Shown here piece by piece: positions 12,626 through 24,378 of a stretch of DNA of 64,000 nucleotides. Source of the DNA: Paralvinella palmiformis (taxonomy: Eukaryota > Annelida > Polychaeta > Terebellida > Alvinellidae); assembly GCA_025642065.1 (NCBI GenBank), contig JAODUP010000054.1, forward strand, positions 62,001 to 126,000, read 5' to 3'. The position numbers were made by a program, and so were the translations under genes. Numbering within the stretch: position 1 is the first letter of the stretch; each line of letters begins with the position of its first letter. The notes below the pieces were generated by a model. That model was not told where the DNA came from. It did no database searches and saw only the letters and a list, made by a program, of their open reading frames with translations.

Positions 12626-13060
12626 TATTTAATAAAGCCTCCTTACTAGCCATTCAAAAGCACTGTACAAATAATATGTAATATAATAATACCCCCAAAC
12701 AATATGTCTGTACAAATAATTCTTATTTATCTGTGACAGCAACCTTGAACAGATGTGTTTGTAGAACAGATACAAAAACTTCAAGAAATGACCCATTTCT
12801 AATATCTGCCAGGAACCTATTCCACAAAGTGGAGGTTGCAACACTAAATGCACAATAACCATATGACTTGAGCCGAGACACAGGCACCTGCAATAGTATC
12901 TGACTGGATGACCTGAGTTTTGGGAATGACTTTCTAATGGACACCAGTTCACACAGGTATTCAGATGCCATTTCATTGGTAGATTTATAAGTTATTAGTC
13001 AAATCTTGAAATGGATATGCTATCTAACAGGTAGCCAATGTATTTTTTAATAATGACCAT
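12626..13060 (-). mobile_element. LINE 3' end, 5'-truncated copy
   Basis: Minus-strand sequence closely matches the tail of the LINE at 25385-26835, including the YYYIxYYLYSAFEW segment and the ADI..GSFLE part of the usual LWN.LP.DIR motif. It is 5'-truncated near 13050 and carries frameshifts. This is the common dead-on-arrival form of target-primed insertions. Confidence 0.8.
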
Positions 13061-13899
13061 ACAAGATTCCATTTCACACCTTCACAAAAATATAAGGTAA
13101 TTTATTTCTGATGCTGTGTTGGGTGTACCAATAACAGAAACCCATGCAGGAATTAAGTTTTTTTTCTCCCAAACGACAAAGATAGGTATAGCAATAAATT
13201 AAAAGCATAACAATCAAATTTAATACAGGATTATTGACAATTTATTTATACAAATGGAAAGCTTGATTACCCCGTCTGCATATATAACGTATACATGCTG
13301 ACTACCATGGGTGAGTAAGGTATATGATTTCCGGTTCATTGTATTTTCTTTCATAAATGCCTTTGATTTTTGGTTAAATTTAAAGGCAAATTATTGGCAA
13401 CAAACCAGTTATATATTTTTATACATGTAATTCATTCTTATATAGATAAACGTTTTTGAACAATTCTGGAAAATGTGCTATACAAAAGTCAGTTTATTAT
13501 TTGCAATGAAAACATAATTAAAATTATGTAGTGATTGCATCAACTCTGATAGCATTCAAGTACGTAGATGCAACTTCAGATAAAAGAAATTGAAGGTAAT
13601 CGATTACGGTTATAATTGGATTCCTGTGCATCAAAGAGATTAGTTGCGATCTGGATCATTTGAAACCGCTAGATGATAAATCACCATGTGCTGGCCGTTC
13701 CCAGACGGATTTTTTTTGGTACCAGTGACAGTCTGACCATGACTATGTTACCCATAAATTATTACTTGACAACAGGGTGTGCGAACAAATACATTTTAGT
13801 CATGATTACATCTTTAGACTTCGTACGTGCAACAACTCGACATGAAATTATCCGCGAAATTCTAAAACATACAGTGACTGGGACTTGATAGCGTGGCTT
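13061..13899. other. Unassigned spacer
   Basis: AT-rich sequence with no convincing gene. A 71-codon plus-strand ORF at 13673-13888 has no motif I recognise and no splice context that would make it credible. Confidence 0.4.
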
Positions 13900-14083
13900 G
13901 GGTAATCTTAGCAACTGTGTAGGAATTATTGTCGCCCGTTAAGTCAGCGACCTTGGAGGCCTGTGAACTTTACATTGGTCCGGAACCCTATAGGGGCATG
14001 TTCCTGGCCGGCTACTGCATCGGGATTCCGTTCGCTGGTTGCCGGGTGGCCGTTAGGAAGCTGCTCGGATAGAACGGATAGGC

Positions 14084-14241
14084 ATGAAACTAGAAGACCG
14101 GTTGGAGGGGAAGTCTGTCACCGTTTATGGCAGCGACATGGTGTCCCTGGATCTCCTGACTCGATCTCAGGTGCGCGGGAGAAAGAGAGAAAAGTACGAC
14201 AACCTGATCCTACAATATGTTGTTGCTAATGACTTTATTTG
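14084..14241 (+). CDS. Possible orphan first exon in a GC/CpG-rich patch
   Basis: About 13900-14230 is clearly richer in G+C and CpG than its surroundings. The first ATG after an in-frame TAG opens a basic 52-codon stretch (starting MKLEDRLEGKSV, with RGRKREKYDN inside). It ends at a good donor, TTTG followed by GTATGT, at 14241/14242. This looks like a promoter and first coding exon, but no downstream exon was found and the protein is not recognised. It could equally be an expressed transposon leader or chance. Confidence 0.25.
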
Positions 14242-15091
14242 GTATGTCTGTGTTCGGCATAACAATGATATTTAATGTGTTTCAAGGTACATGTAGAAAT
14301 ACTTTAGGGCTAAAACGGATTCCTTTGATACACTCAAGTGAAAATGTGCACCTGGTGATGCTACATCGATTAATATAACATACGAAGTTCTGTGGCTGAG
14401 TTACGATTTTACTCCTTGACATCAAAAGGAAAATTGTAAACACTCCAATAGTAGTGATCGAGTGGTCAATTACATCAAAGCCTGCATATAGATCAAGTAT
14501 AATTAATGATTGAGGAGAGCATTTTCTATGACATACATGCAGCTGATAAGTGTCGCGTAGAGGTCATTGTGCTGTAACCATTCTTCTGTATACTTTTAAT
14601 ACCTTTTCAGAAAGTGGGTTGATAAATATATATAGGTCGATAATTATTCATACTTTCCTTACAATACTCGTTTTTTAGCAGTTGAGCTGTTACAGTTTGT
14701 TTCAAACACAGCAACATCACTGACTCAGCCAATGAATATTTATAATATGACGGTTATATCATGGGCAGAATTTTACCAGGTATTGTTAGGTGAATCGGAA
14801 ATGATCTTAATTATTCTTGATGATTGGTGGTTTCCTTATGAAAAAATTGCTGAACTTTTCATTCAGAAGTTCAGCAATAGAGGTAAAATTTGGTAGATTT
14901 ACATTTGAATTATTGCTCATCAAGGTCCTTCTTAGTATAAAAAGTTTCTTTGGATCTTATCCACATTCCTCTACTTTTATAAAATATAAATACTTCTCAT
15001 CAAATAGCAGTGCACTCACTTTTTTTGGGGGGGGGTATGATTTAGTAAATTGATGTTCTGATAGCTAGTCTGAATATCACAAAGAAGTCAG
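14242..15091. other. Unassigned spacer before the Gypsy LTR
   Basis: No gene recognised. It includes a perfect 12-bp inverted repeat (14846-14857 and 14867-14878, arm ATTGCTGAACTT, 9-nt loop) and a G run near 15030. Confidence 0.4.
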
Positions 15092-15271
15092 TGTAGTGTT
15101 AACATCTCGCGACGTCCTTTATCATAGACGTAGTGCGAGCAGCTCTAGGAACGAGAGGGACGAGAACTGGTATCATCACTTACACGAGGAGCGTTGATTA
15201 AATGTCTAGTCTAGCCAAACTTGTCTTATCTTGTAGTAGATTATGCTGAAATCAAATCCTATATCGCCACA
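15092..15271 (+). repeat. Probable 5' LTR of Gypsy element 1
   Basis: The segment starts TGTAGTGTTAACATC and ends CA directly before a primer-binding site. It is GC-richer than its surroundings. The right boundary is firm because of the PBS. The left boundary is inferred from the TG start. No matching 3' LTR was found downstream of 19991. Confidence 0.55.
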
Positions 15272-15283
15272 TGGTGTCAGAAG
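15272..15283 (+). other. Retrotransposon primer-binding site TGGTGTCAGAAG
   Basis: TGG follows the terminal CA of the LTR with no gap. TGGTGTCAGAAG is complementary to the 3' end of a tRNA ending CTTCTGACACCA, a form seen in many Ty3/Gypsy elements and compatible with a leucine tRNA. The tRNA identity is from memory of the family and was not checked. Confidence 0.6.
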
Positions 15284-16073
15284 TCTGCAGAAAACCTGCA
15301 TCTGACCAGAAAGAGTAAAATACATGGTGTAATTGCAGACATGTCAAGTCTCCCAGTTTCTCTGGGAACCTCCGACGTTTCAGCTACATCTCCCCGTCTC
15401 CCGACCGGAGCCGGAAATCTCCGGAAATTTCAGCCAGACACCGATCTGCTGAAGTTAGCAAAGTATGCTACATGAAACTATGTGAAAGACCACCAGTGAT
15501 AGTGATGGGTAGACCTCTGCTTGTGTGAGTTTGCGAATTTTTGCAAGATCTGTGTTATAATAGTATCTGAAAGTATGTATATGTAAAGATAACACAGTCT
15601 GTCCTTACAAGTGTTTAGAAAATGTTTTTACATAATTTTTTTGCTAGATCTGCATTGACCCATACTTCATTATCATATCTTTTAATCAGTGTATTAGTTT
15701 TTATAACGTGCAATAATTTGAGATTATGTTTTATTATTTATATGTTTTATGTTATTTTTGCTAGACCTTAGTTGACACATACTTTATAATTTCAGAATGT
15801 ATGTCTTACATGGAACATGGACATTTTGTACTTCATCTGGTGCAGGTATTGGTTGGCAATAAAAAAACTTGATTGTTATGTTCTAGGGAGTGTTTTCTTT
15901 TCTGTACCATAGTAATTATTATAATATTCCACTTTACGTATAAAAGCTCGATTTTCTGAGAACCTCATATTTACGTATAAATCTATTGTTGTAGCTTTTC
16001 TGAAACTTAACATGTATGGCACTAACTGTGTAAAAGACAAAGTCAAAGGTGAGTGAAATTAAAAACACTCAAC

Positions 16074-16775
16074 ATGGCCCAATCATTCCAAGTCACCCTG
16101 CCAGAACCGTTCTGGCCGAAATGGATTAGCAGATTTGAAAGGTTCCGGCAAGTCACGCAACTAAATGCATTGATTTATATGCAATGGGGGACGTGGCAGA
16201 TGATATAATGACAGGGTTTGGATTGATGGACGAAGAGAAAGGGGACTATGATATGGTCAAAAACAAATTTGAGGGACATTTTGTAGTTCACCGCAATGCC
16301 ATATTTGAACAGGCTAAGTTCAATAGATGCTCGCTGGGTTAAGATGTGGACAGCTTTATGACTTTGCCGTACTGCTCAGCAGAATACTGCGAATGTGGCG
16401 GCCGGAATTCAAGATCACATTGTTGTATGGATTACTGATACATCATTATCATAGAAAATGCAAATGACCGTAAAAATGCTATTGACATGGCTATTGACAA
16501 AACGAGACCGTCAAAAAGGAACAGGGGGTATCAGCAATGTTGATGTTGTGTAGGGACAATGTGCAAGAAAACTTAACAAGCGCGCAGCCAAAGGAATCAA
16601 AAACATGGACAAAAGTTCAAAACGGTAAACAAATGAAATCACAAAGAAGGAGTATGATCGTTGCGGAAAATCACCAGAAATCAGTCTGTCCAGCCTGTGA
16701 CATAGCCTGTTTCAAGTGAAAAAAAGGTGGGCACTTTAGTGTAATGTGTTGTAAAACGATTGTTAAAAATGTCCA
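16074..16775 (+). pseudogene. gag remnant, first copy
   Basis: Opens with ATG and contains WPKWISRFERFRQVTQLN, then GHFVVHRNAIFEQAKFNR and a VDSFMT segment, all typical of Gypsy capsid. It ends near a CCHC zinc knuckle in which the second cysteine codon is now TGA (CFK-stop-KKGGHFSVMC). Several stops and frameshifts are present. Confidence 0.75.
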
Positions 16776-16859
16776 TTCTGATGTCGCTTTCCTTGTAGAG
16801 ATGTACCAAGGTTACCAACCATGGCTATCTAAAGTTGACCTCGAGGCAGTAAAGACAAG

Positions 16860-17726
16860 AAGTTAGATACATTGAGGGATAGTTTAATTCGTGATCAACT
16901 AGTTATTGGGACTAACGATCCAACAGTTCAGGGACGATTGTTCCGTGAAGCTAAATTAGACCTCCCCAAGGCTATTCAGATATGCAAAGCTGCAGAAACG
17001 GCAAATAAACAGTTAAAACTACTCCAGTCTACATCAGATAAACATTTTGATTTTGTTAATCAAAAGAATACAACATTCCGCCCAGGTGCTCTGCATAGAC
17101 CTGCATACAGAAACGGTACCTATCGTGGTCGAGGGCAGATCCAAGTTGGTGCGCGTGGTGGAACTGTGACACAAGTCAAATGTTACAGCTGTGGTAAAAC
17201 ATGTCATAAATGTGGGAAATTAAATCACTTTGCAACTGTCTGCAAGGCCTGCAGCCCTCACAAAACAAACAAGATCAAGAAAGTCCATGCTCTTAATGAA
17301 CATGATGAACAGGAAGTATATCCGGACACGTTATTTGTTGGAGCCATCAACAATATATCACTGCCAAATGAAACGTTAAACACAGAGAGTGATGACATGC
17401 CACTTTTGATCGATCTAACTGAAGCAGAAAATGATGATGATTGGATTACGCCAATTGAAACGGAAGATGTTATCATCCCATACAAACTGGACACTGGCTC
17501 CCAAATGGATATACTGCCATTGAAAGACTATGAAAACATACGAGTAAAGAAAATAATCATAAAGAACAGTGTCAAATTAGAAGCATATAACAGCCAGTCA
17601 ATACCGTGTGTAGGAATGACAAGGCTTACCCTGACACTGAAACACAAGACATATAAAGTTATGTTTGCAGTCGTAGACACAGATAACATTGCACTTTTAG
17701 GAAAAAAAACACCTGTATTCGCCTAG
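16860..17726 (+). pseudogene. gag C-terminus and protease, second copy
   Basis: A 284-codon open stretch begins SLIRDQLVIGTNDP, a capsid C-terminal motif. It continues to a CCHC knuckle (CHKCGKLNHFATVC) and the aspartic protease active site KLDTGSQMDILP. A second LLGKKTP segment ends the protease. It repeats the gag C-terminal region already present just upstream, so two related copies are joined head to tail. Confidence 0.75.
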
Positions 17727-18606
17727 GATTGGTGAAACGAATATATGCTATAAACAGTCCAGGAAGTAAACAATTGCATGGTCCAGGAATATGATAATGT
17801 GTTCAAAGGCATCGGATGCCTACAGGTGAAACGTCACATTGAACTTAGAGAGGAAGCATCTCCAGTGGTAAATGCGCCACGAAACATACCATCTCATTGT
17901 GCAATAGACTGCACAAAGAGTTAAACAAACTTGAAAAACTAAACATTGTGTCTAAAGTGGATGAGCCTACAGATTGGGTAAATTCACTGGTGATCGTAGA
18001 GAAGAAAACAGGTCAACTTAGATTGTGTATTGATCCACGTGACCTAAACAAGAACATTAAACATGAACATTTTCATATACCAACAAAGACGGAGATTACA
18101 GCCGAGATGGCTGGAGCTGAGTGGTTCACTAAGCTAGATGCTTCAAATGGATTCTGGCAGATTGAGCTGGACAAGCCCAGTGCCAGTGCCAGATTCAATA
18201 CACCATTTGGACGGTACTGTTTTAACCGACTACCGTTTGGAATATGTTCAAGTCCTGAGGTATTCCACAAATGTGTGCAGGGATAGATGGCGTGCAAGTG
18301 TTCATAGATGACATAATTATCTGGGGCAGAAACAAAGATCAACATGATCAACGTGTCAAAATCGTCCTGGATCATATACGAAAATCAGGACTGAAACTAA
18401 ACAGAAACAAATGCCAATTTCAAATACAAAGCATCAGCTTTTTTGGAGACAAACTGACAGCTGAGGGAACACAACCAGATAATGACAAGGTAGCAGATAT
18501 CGAGGCTATGACAGCACCAAAAAATACTGATGAACTCCAAACACGCCTTGGTTTGATAAAGTATCTAGGCAGGTTTATCCCTAACTTGTCAGCTGAAACA
18601 TAAAAC
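17727..18606 (+). pseudogene. Gypsy reverse transcriptase, frameshifted
   Basis: RT blocks in order: DWVNSLVIVEKKTG, LRLCIDPRDLNK, FTKLDASNGFWQIELD, FNTPFGRYCFNRLPFG, then a small deletion and frame change. These are followed by VFIDDIIIWG, the catalytic region with DD, and the thumb LNRNKCQF and LIKYLGRFIPNLS. The break between the fourth and fifth blocks removes essential residues. Confidence 0.85.
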
Positions 18607-18860
18607 ATACGTTATTTACTAGAGACAGATGTGGAATTCCGGTGGACATCTACACATGAAGCCGAGTGGAATTATGTTAAACAAGTGATCGTCTCTGAGC
18701 CAGTTCTTAAATGTTACGACCCATCGCTACTGACAATGATATCTTCAGACCCGTCCAAAGACAGTATTGGAGCTGTCTTACAAGAACATGATTCTCGCTG
18801 GCACCCAGTATCATTTGCATCGCTCACACTAACAAGTGCAGAAATGGTTTACTCCTGAAG
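18607..18860 (+). pseudogene. Gypsy RNase H remnant
   Basis: Contains WTSTHEAEWNYVKQ, SSDPSKDSIGAVLQ and PVSFASLTLTSAE, the start of Gypsy RNase H. The expected DAS triad reads DPS, and the reading frame stops soon after. The C-terminal half is missing. Confidence 0.75.
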
Positions 18861-18899
18861 GGCCAGAGGATAATAGTACCCTCCTCTATGTAATCGTTC

Positions 18900-19401
18900 A
18901 TGCTAAGTCGTTTGCATGATAGACATATCGGTATTGAGAAGACAAGCCTGTGTATTGGCCAAACATGAACAATGATATATCGAACATGATCATGTCCTGT
19001 ACTCCATGTCAGCGACATCAGAGGTCCCAAAAGAAGGAGCCAATCATACAGCATGACCAGACAAAACCATGGGAGAAGTTTGGTATGGATCTATTCCAGC
19101 TAGGAAACAAGACATATTTATTTCAATTGATTACTACTCGAAATATCCAGAAATCGCATTGCTCACAAACACCGCATCAGACACTGTAATTACACATGTT
19201 AAGTTCATGGTTCCACGTCATGGAATTCTAGAACAAGTGATCAGTGACAATGGTCCCCAATTCAGCTCGGAATGTTTCCAGTTGTTTGCGAGAGAATATG
19301 GTTTTAGTCACACAACACCAAGCCCAAGATATTCCCAGTCTAATGGTATGGCAGAAAATGGTGTAGGAATTGTAAAAAAAATCTTCTCACTAAGGCCATA
19401 G
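18900..19401 (+). pseudogene. Gypsy integrase, frameshifted
   Basis: Zinc-binding part is seen as RLHDRHIGIEKT and SCTPCQRHQRSQKK, with a deletion between them before YWPNMNNDI. The catalytic core has FISIDYYSKYPEIALL, VISDNGPQFSSECF (second Asp) and SPRYSQSNGMAENGV (Glu). At least one frameshift splits it near 19100. Confidence 0.85.
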
Positions 19402-19991
19402 AATAAGGAAACGACCCATATCTTGCATTAATTAGTTACAAATCCAGTCCACTGGCATGTGGATACTCGCCCGCTGAGTTACTTATGGGAAGAAAACTCT
19501 GCAACAGGATTCCCAGATTATCAGACCACATCAATGTATGTGGTGGTGGTGGTGTTGTTAATGCAAAATTTCAAAATAACACTAGTAGCTATTACAATAA
19601 AAGTGCTAAGGAGCTTAAACCTCTGAAGCATGGTGATATTGTGCGTACCCAGAATGATAACAACAAGTGTTGGAGTAGATTGGCACAAGTGGTCAGTTCT
19701 TCAGAAAGCCCAAGATCTTATAATGTTATTACTGAGGATGGGCACAGTTTCCGTAGGAATAGGAGACATTTCAGGAAGACACAGGAGCAATTTCATGACA
19801 AAGATGATTATGCCTCTCACTCAGATGAGCATATTACAAGTACAACACAACCAACATCCCAAGCAGCAGATCCTATTATGCCTACAGTCACTCACACTGC
19901 TGATCCAGAGACTGTAGAGCAGCCTGTAGCACAGAGACGTAGCTCCCGTCCATTGAAAGTGTCACAGAGACTTATTGAACAATGTTGAGAA
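19402..19991 (+). pseudogene. Gypsy pol C-terminal tail
   Basis: Begins with SPLACGYSPAELLMGRKL and continues 167 codons through LKHGDIVRTQ, a chromodomain-less GPY-type tail (SRPLKVSQRL near the end), to a stop at 19986-19988. It also has a four-glycine run from a GGT repeat. Confidence 0.7.
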
Positions 19992-21030
19992 TGACATTGA
20001 AAATCACATGTTGATTAGTTTATTTACTATGTATTATATTGATTGATTACATTGAATGATATCCAATTATCTGACATTATATAGATTAGATGTATATGAA
20101 TGTTGTGAATTAGATGTAAGAATAGTTTTTCATAGTTTAAGTGCTAGCAAATTATTTAGCCATTTATCATTCAATATCTTGCATACATTAGTACAATTTT
20201 AGCATTGCTATGGATAAACTTCGGGGTCTATATTATGATGAAATTACTGAAATATTTCCTAATTCAGATGATTATAAATTGTAGATTTTGTTGCAACAAA
20301 TAGAGTAATTAGCAATAGCTAACCAATTAATATTTAAAACAAGGGAAAATGTATTGATAATAGGAAAGTTACTTTTATATTTATTGCCACATAAGTCACT
20401 GCAGATACATTGTTATTGTAGGTGAAGCTCAGTTAATAAAAAATGGCTGGAGATATACGGCAAAACCACATGTTGTTCACATAATAATACAGAATTTATT
20501 TCCTAATAGAAAAGATTATTTATATGGGAAAAGTCAACTTTCATCATTTGAGACGGCTGAAGATGGGAAGTAATGACTGTCGGACTGCAAGTCAGATCTG
20601 GCGATAAACTAAAAATATCTGCTAAAGAACAATAGGAATTAAAACATTAGGAAATATGATTATCTTAAATATTAGTTTCAACAAAAATCTCTTGTTCTAA
20701 CAAAAACTGTCGTTGTTTAAAGCGGGTTTATTCAGACTTTCCAATGTGGTTAATGACCATTTATTTTTTTCAACGGCTGTCTGAGTTACAACTTTTCACT
20801 CATACACTATGGTACTCAATATTAAATTACTTATTAAAATTAAGTGATGGTTAATTTGAAACTACGGTTATGTATGGAATCAAATATAAAGTTGACAGTT
20901 TATTATTAAAAATAAAGCATCAAGTTGAGAACTGTAATAGACATGCTATCCATATAGGAATCATATTGTGATCTCCGTGATCTCACGATTGGTAAAAGGA
21001 ATGTTTTTATTAGACTGTGAAACGCGAACG
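19992..21030. other. Spacer between Gypsy elements
   Basis: AT-rich, no gene and no LTR matching 15092-15271 recognised. It may include decayed 3' UTR of element 1. Confidence 0.4.
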
Positions 21031-21850
21031 GACTTTCGCTAGATGGCACAGTCGTCGTGGAAGTTGCAGTTCGCGGATGAGGTTTCAGAGCAAGCAAATC
21101 TAGTCATGGGACAATTCAAAACAACGGAACCCAGATTGGCAGAGATTAGAGCAAACGAGCGGGAGGACGAGGTTTGTCGCCAAGTTATGACATACTGTTT
21201 AGAGGGATGGTCAACCTACCCTTATCTACCAGGAACTCTGAAGGCGTATTGGCAAGTTCAGAATAGAACTGACTATCCAACAGGGACTTTTGTTGAAAGG
21301 AGTGAAACTCATCATTCCCGGCTCCATGCGGCTGGAAATGTTAGACAAGTTACAGGAAGGCCACCAGGGCGTGGTTAAGTGTCGGTTGCGAGCTAAGTCA
21401 TTAGTTTGGTGCCCAAAGCTGAGCAAGCAGCTAGAAAACCTTGTGATGAACTACACTGCATGTGCAAGAGAGTGGCACATTCATGCAGAGCCGATGATGC
21501 CTTCAGAATCAAGGCTACGACCACAGAAAAAGGCTGCCACTGGTATGTTCCTATACAGGCGGAGTACTTACCTATTAGCTTTGGAGTTCTATGTGGAAAT
21601 TGCTAAACTCGACACTGTCGCTTCTTCCGGCGTCATCAACCATTTGAAATCGATCTTCGCGAAAATGGGATCTCAGAGACAGTTGTTTTGGACAATGGTC
21701 CACAGTACACATTTTACCACCAGCTCTCGGTACGCGCAAAGTAACGGGAAGGCGGAACAAGCAGCGCAGACGGTTACGAATTTACTGAAGAAGTCAGTGG
21801 ATCCATACAATGCCTTGCTATTTTACCATTCTACACCTCCCGAATACGGA
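21031..21850 (+). pseudogene. Ty3/Gypsy element 2: RNase H/integrase fragment
   Basis: Holds the linker to integrase (RLAEIRANEREDEVCRQV, YCLEGWSTYPYLPG), the zinc finger (LDKLQEGHQGVVKCRLRAKS with later TACARE) and decayed core (YVEIAKLD, SSRYAQSNGKAEQAAQTV, LLFYHSTPPEYGY). At least three frame changes are present. It belongs to a different Gypsy subfamily from element 1. No LTR is visible. Confidence 0.8.
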
Positions 21851-22055
21851 TATTATAATTACAGATATTTTAGCGTGTTCTTAATTTCGCGAATCCCTAC
21901 CATTAGCCAATTCGTGGAGCTTTATATTCGCGTATTGTCATTTTTTTTAAACTATATTGAGTCTTCAAAAGAAGAGTATCTAAAATAAACATTCAGTGAA
22001 TGCATATTACACAGCAATATAATATCAATATAAAGTAATCAACAAACGGTCCCAC

Positions 22056-24090
22056 TTTGACAAATAACTACAGAAGATGTAGCAGAAGCATTATTTGGAG
22101 TGTATAGTAGGATAGGTTTTCATAAAGAAGTACTATACGATATGGGAAGCCAATGCACCTCTGCAGTAATGAAGGCATTAAGTAGATTATTATCCATCAA
22201 AAGGTTGACTTCTACTCCATATCACCCAATCCGCAATGGTCTTGTGGAGAAAATGAATGGGGTTCTAAGACATATGCTAAAGAAATTGACCGCAGACAAA
22301 CCCAAAGACTGGGATAAGTATTTAACAGCATTATTGTTTTCATAAATGGAGGTTCCTCGGGACAGCACAGGGTTTTCGCTGTTTGAACTGCTGTGTGGCA
22401 GAGCTGTTAGGGGTCCCATGCAAATTTTGAAACAGTGTTGGACAAATGAAAGTGTTGAGAATGATGTGAAATCTAGTTATGAATATGTCTTTGACTTACG
22501 AAGTCGTATTGAACAAACGTTTGAGTAAGCGCGGGTAGAGTTATCAAAAGCTCAAAGAAAGAAATATTACGACCGGAAAGCGCATTATTGTCGGTACAAA
22601 ATTGGGGACAAGGTGTTATTATTGTTGCCCACTGACAATAATAAATTACTACTTCAATAGAAGGGGCTATTGAATATTGCAGAATGTGTGAATCCCCATG
22701 ACTATAGGATAAACCTGACTGGCAAGAATAGAACATTTCATCCGAAAGGGTTAACGCAATATTTTAGCAGGAACCAAACTGACAGTGATAAAACATTTCT
22801 GGTTCGATACTGCAGAACGTTGTTGTTGCAATTATTGAAGCTAGCGAATCAAATGGTGATCAAAATGAAAGTACTGTAGATATAGCAGATGATAACATCC
22901 TTTGTTTCAGGGGTGATATGAAAACACAGAATTTGGAATATCCGATTGTATCTGATACGTTATCAGAAAAGCAGAATGATGATATTTTGCATACTTAAAT
23001 ATTTTCAGATAATCCTGGTGCAACAAAATTGTTAGAACATCACATTGAGCTGACTAATCAAGAACCTGTAATTAGTGTTAGACATATTATCAATGATGTT
23101 TTTGTCAGGAAAAAGATTGTTCTAATCGATTTTGTGTGGACTACTGCTGCATTAATAAGCTATCCATATATATTCGATCCTGAACCAATGCCAAAACCTT
23201 TGGAAATTTCTCAACGGGACAATTAAGTTCTTGTCAAAAATGGACCCCTGTAAAGGATATTAGTAAATCGTTATGTGAGAGGAGGATGGTGGTAAAACAA
23301 CATTTGTTAGCTCTGACCAAAGTTGCTTCCATTTTAAGCGTATGCCTTTTGGGCTCATTAATTCAGCAACAACCTTTAACCGAATGGTGCGCAAGCTTTT
23401 GCATGGTATGACTAATGTCAGTAATTATATTGATAACATTTTGGAACTTAGAAAAGCGTGGTACGAGTTATTCTCTAGATTGAAAAATGCATGTTTGAGT
23501 TTGATAAACAAGACTACATAGGACAACGACAAAATGGACTTGCACGCTATTATAGGGATCATATTCCACATTTTGCAAGTATCATTGCAGCATTAACCGA
23601 ACTTACCAAGAAAGGTTAACCAAATATAGTAGAATTGACAGAGGGGTGTGAAAATGTATTTGGGACGCTAAACAACTATTATCATCGCGACCGGTGTTAC
23701 AGTTGATTGATTTTGACAAACACTTTGTGATGCAAGTAGATGCATCCGAGATCGGACTCAGTGTAGCATTGTTTCAGGATCATTGTGGCAAATTATTACC
23801 CATAGCTTATGCTAGTCAGAATCTACTACCACGAGAAAGGTTTATGCAATTGTTGAAAAAGAATGTCTTGCTATGGTAATCGTTTAGCAAATTTTTTATC
23901 AATATTTGTATGGATGAACTTAATTCTACAAACGGATCACTTATCCTTGGTTTGTATGAACAAAAATCGACTAACCAATTATTGAATAACTCGGTGGGCA
24001 CTGTTGCTACAACAGTACATAATTCACACAGAGCATGTAAAAGGCTTTGAAAATGTGATAGCAGATTATTTAAGTCGGTTACTTATGTGT
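22056..24090 (+). mobile_element. Gmr1-like Ty3/Gypsy remnant with integrase before RT
   Basis: Integrase comes first (22056-22800: TTEDVAEALFGVYSRIGF, TPYHPIRNGLVEKMNG, DKPKDWDKYLTALLF, FELLCGRAVRGP, KYYDRKAHYC, YKIGDKVLLLLPTDNNKLL). Then come RT pieces (from about 22995: HHIELTNQEPV, FDPEPMPKP, HFKRMPFGLINSATTFNRMV, SNYIDNILE) and RNase H (QVDASEIGLSVALFQDH, PIAYASQNLLPRER, then a decayed ENVIADYLSRL end). Integrase upstream of RT is the Gmr1-clade order of Ty3/Gypsy elements, and the linker between the two (IFSDNPGATKLLEHHIEL) fits that clade. Many stops and deletions show it is dead. Confidence 0.75.
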
Positions 24091-24322
24091 TGACTAGACA
24101 TCGGCATGGTTGACGTTAGAAAATATCCTAGATATTTTTTCAAGGAAGGGAAGGTAGTTGTCACAACAAGTGATAATGACCGAGTGTGAAGCTTATGCTT
24201 GAGTGGACACTGATCAGCGAGTCTGGGGTGTGTATTGGTCACTGGGCTGTACAAGTTGTATGCTGTGTATACATTGTCTGTCTAGATCTTTCCATGAGGC
24301 TGGTAATTCTGTCATATGCCTT

Positions 24323-24339
24323 ACACACATACACGCGCG

Positions 24340-24375
<36 letters not shown>
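24323..24375. repeat. Compound CA/CG/TA microsatellite
   Basis: Alternating purine-pyrimidine runs (ACACAC, CGCGCG, then ATATAT) in one block. Such tracts can adopt Z-DNA. Confidence 0.95.

Positions 24376-24378
<3 letters not shown>

Larger units (their letters stand above)
15092..19991 (+). mobile_element. Ty3/Gypsy element 1, degenerate, one LTR
   Basis: Order is LTR, PBS, gag, protease, reverse transcriptase, RNase H, integrase: the standard Ty3/Gypsy order. Every module is interrupted by stops, frameshifts or deletions, so the element is dead. About 800 bp of non-coding sequence (15284-16073) lies between PBS and gag, longer than usual, and may hold an insertion. The gag region is partly duplicated. 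The 3' LTR appears lost. Confidence 0.85.

Noticed and set aside
15221..15475. 84-codon ORF over the primer-binding site
   Set aside because: It overlaps the LTR end and PBS and has no gag similarity, so it is most likely leader sequence.
20000..21030. 3' LTR of Gypsy element 1
   Set aside because: No text matching the 5' LTR (for example CTCGCGACGTCC) was found in this stretch.
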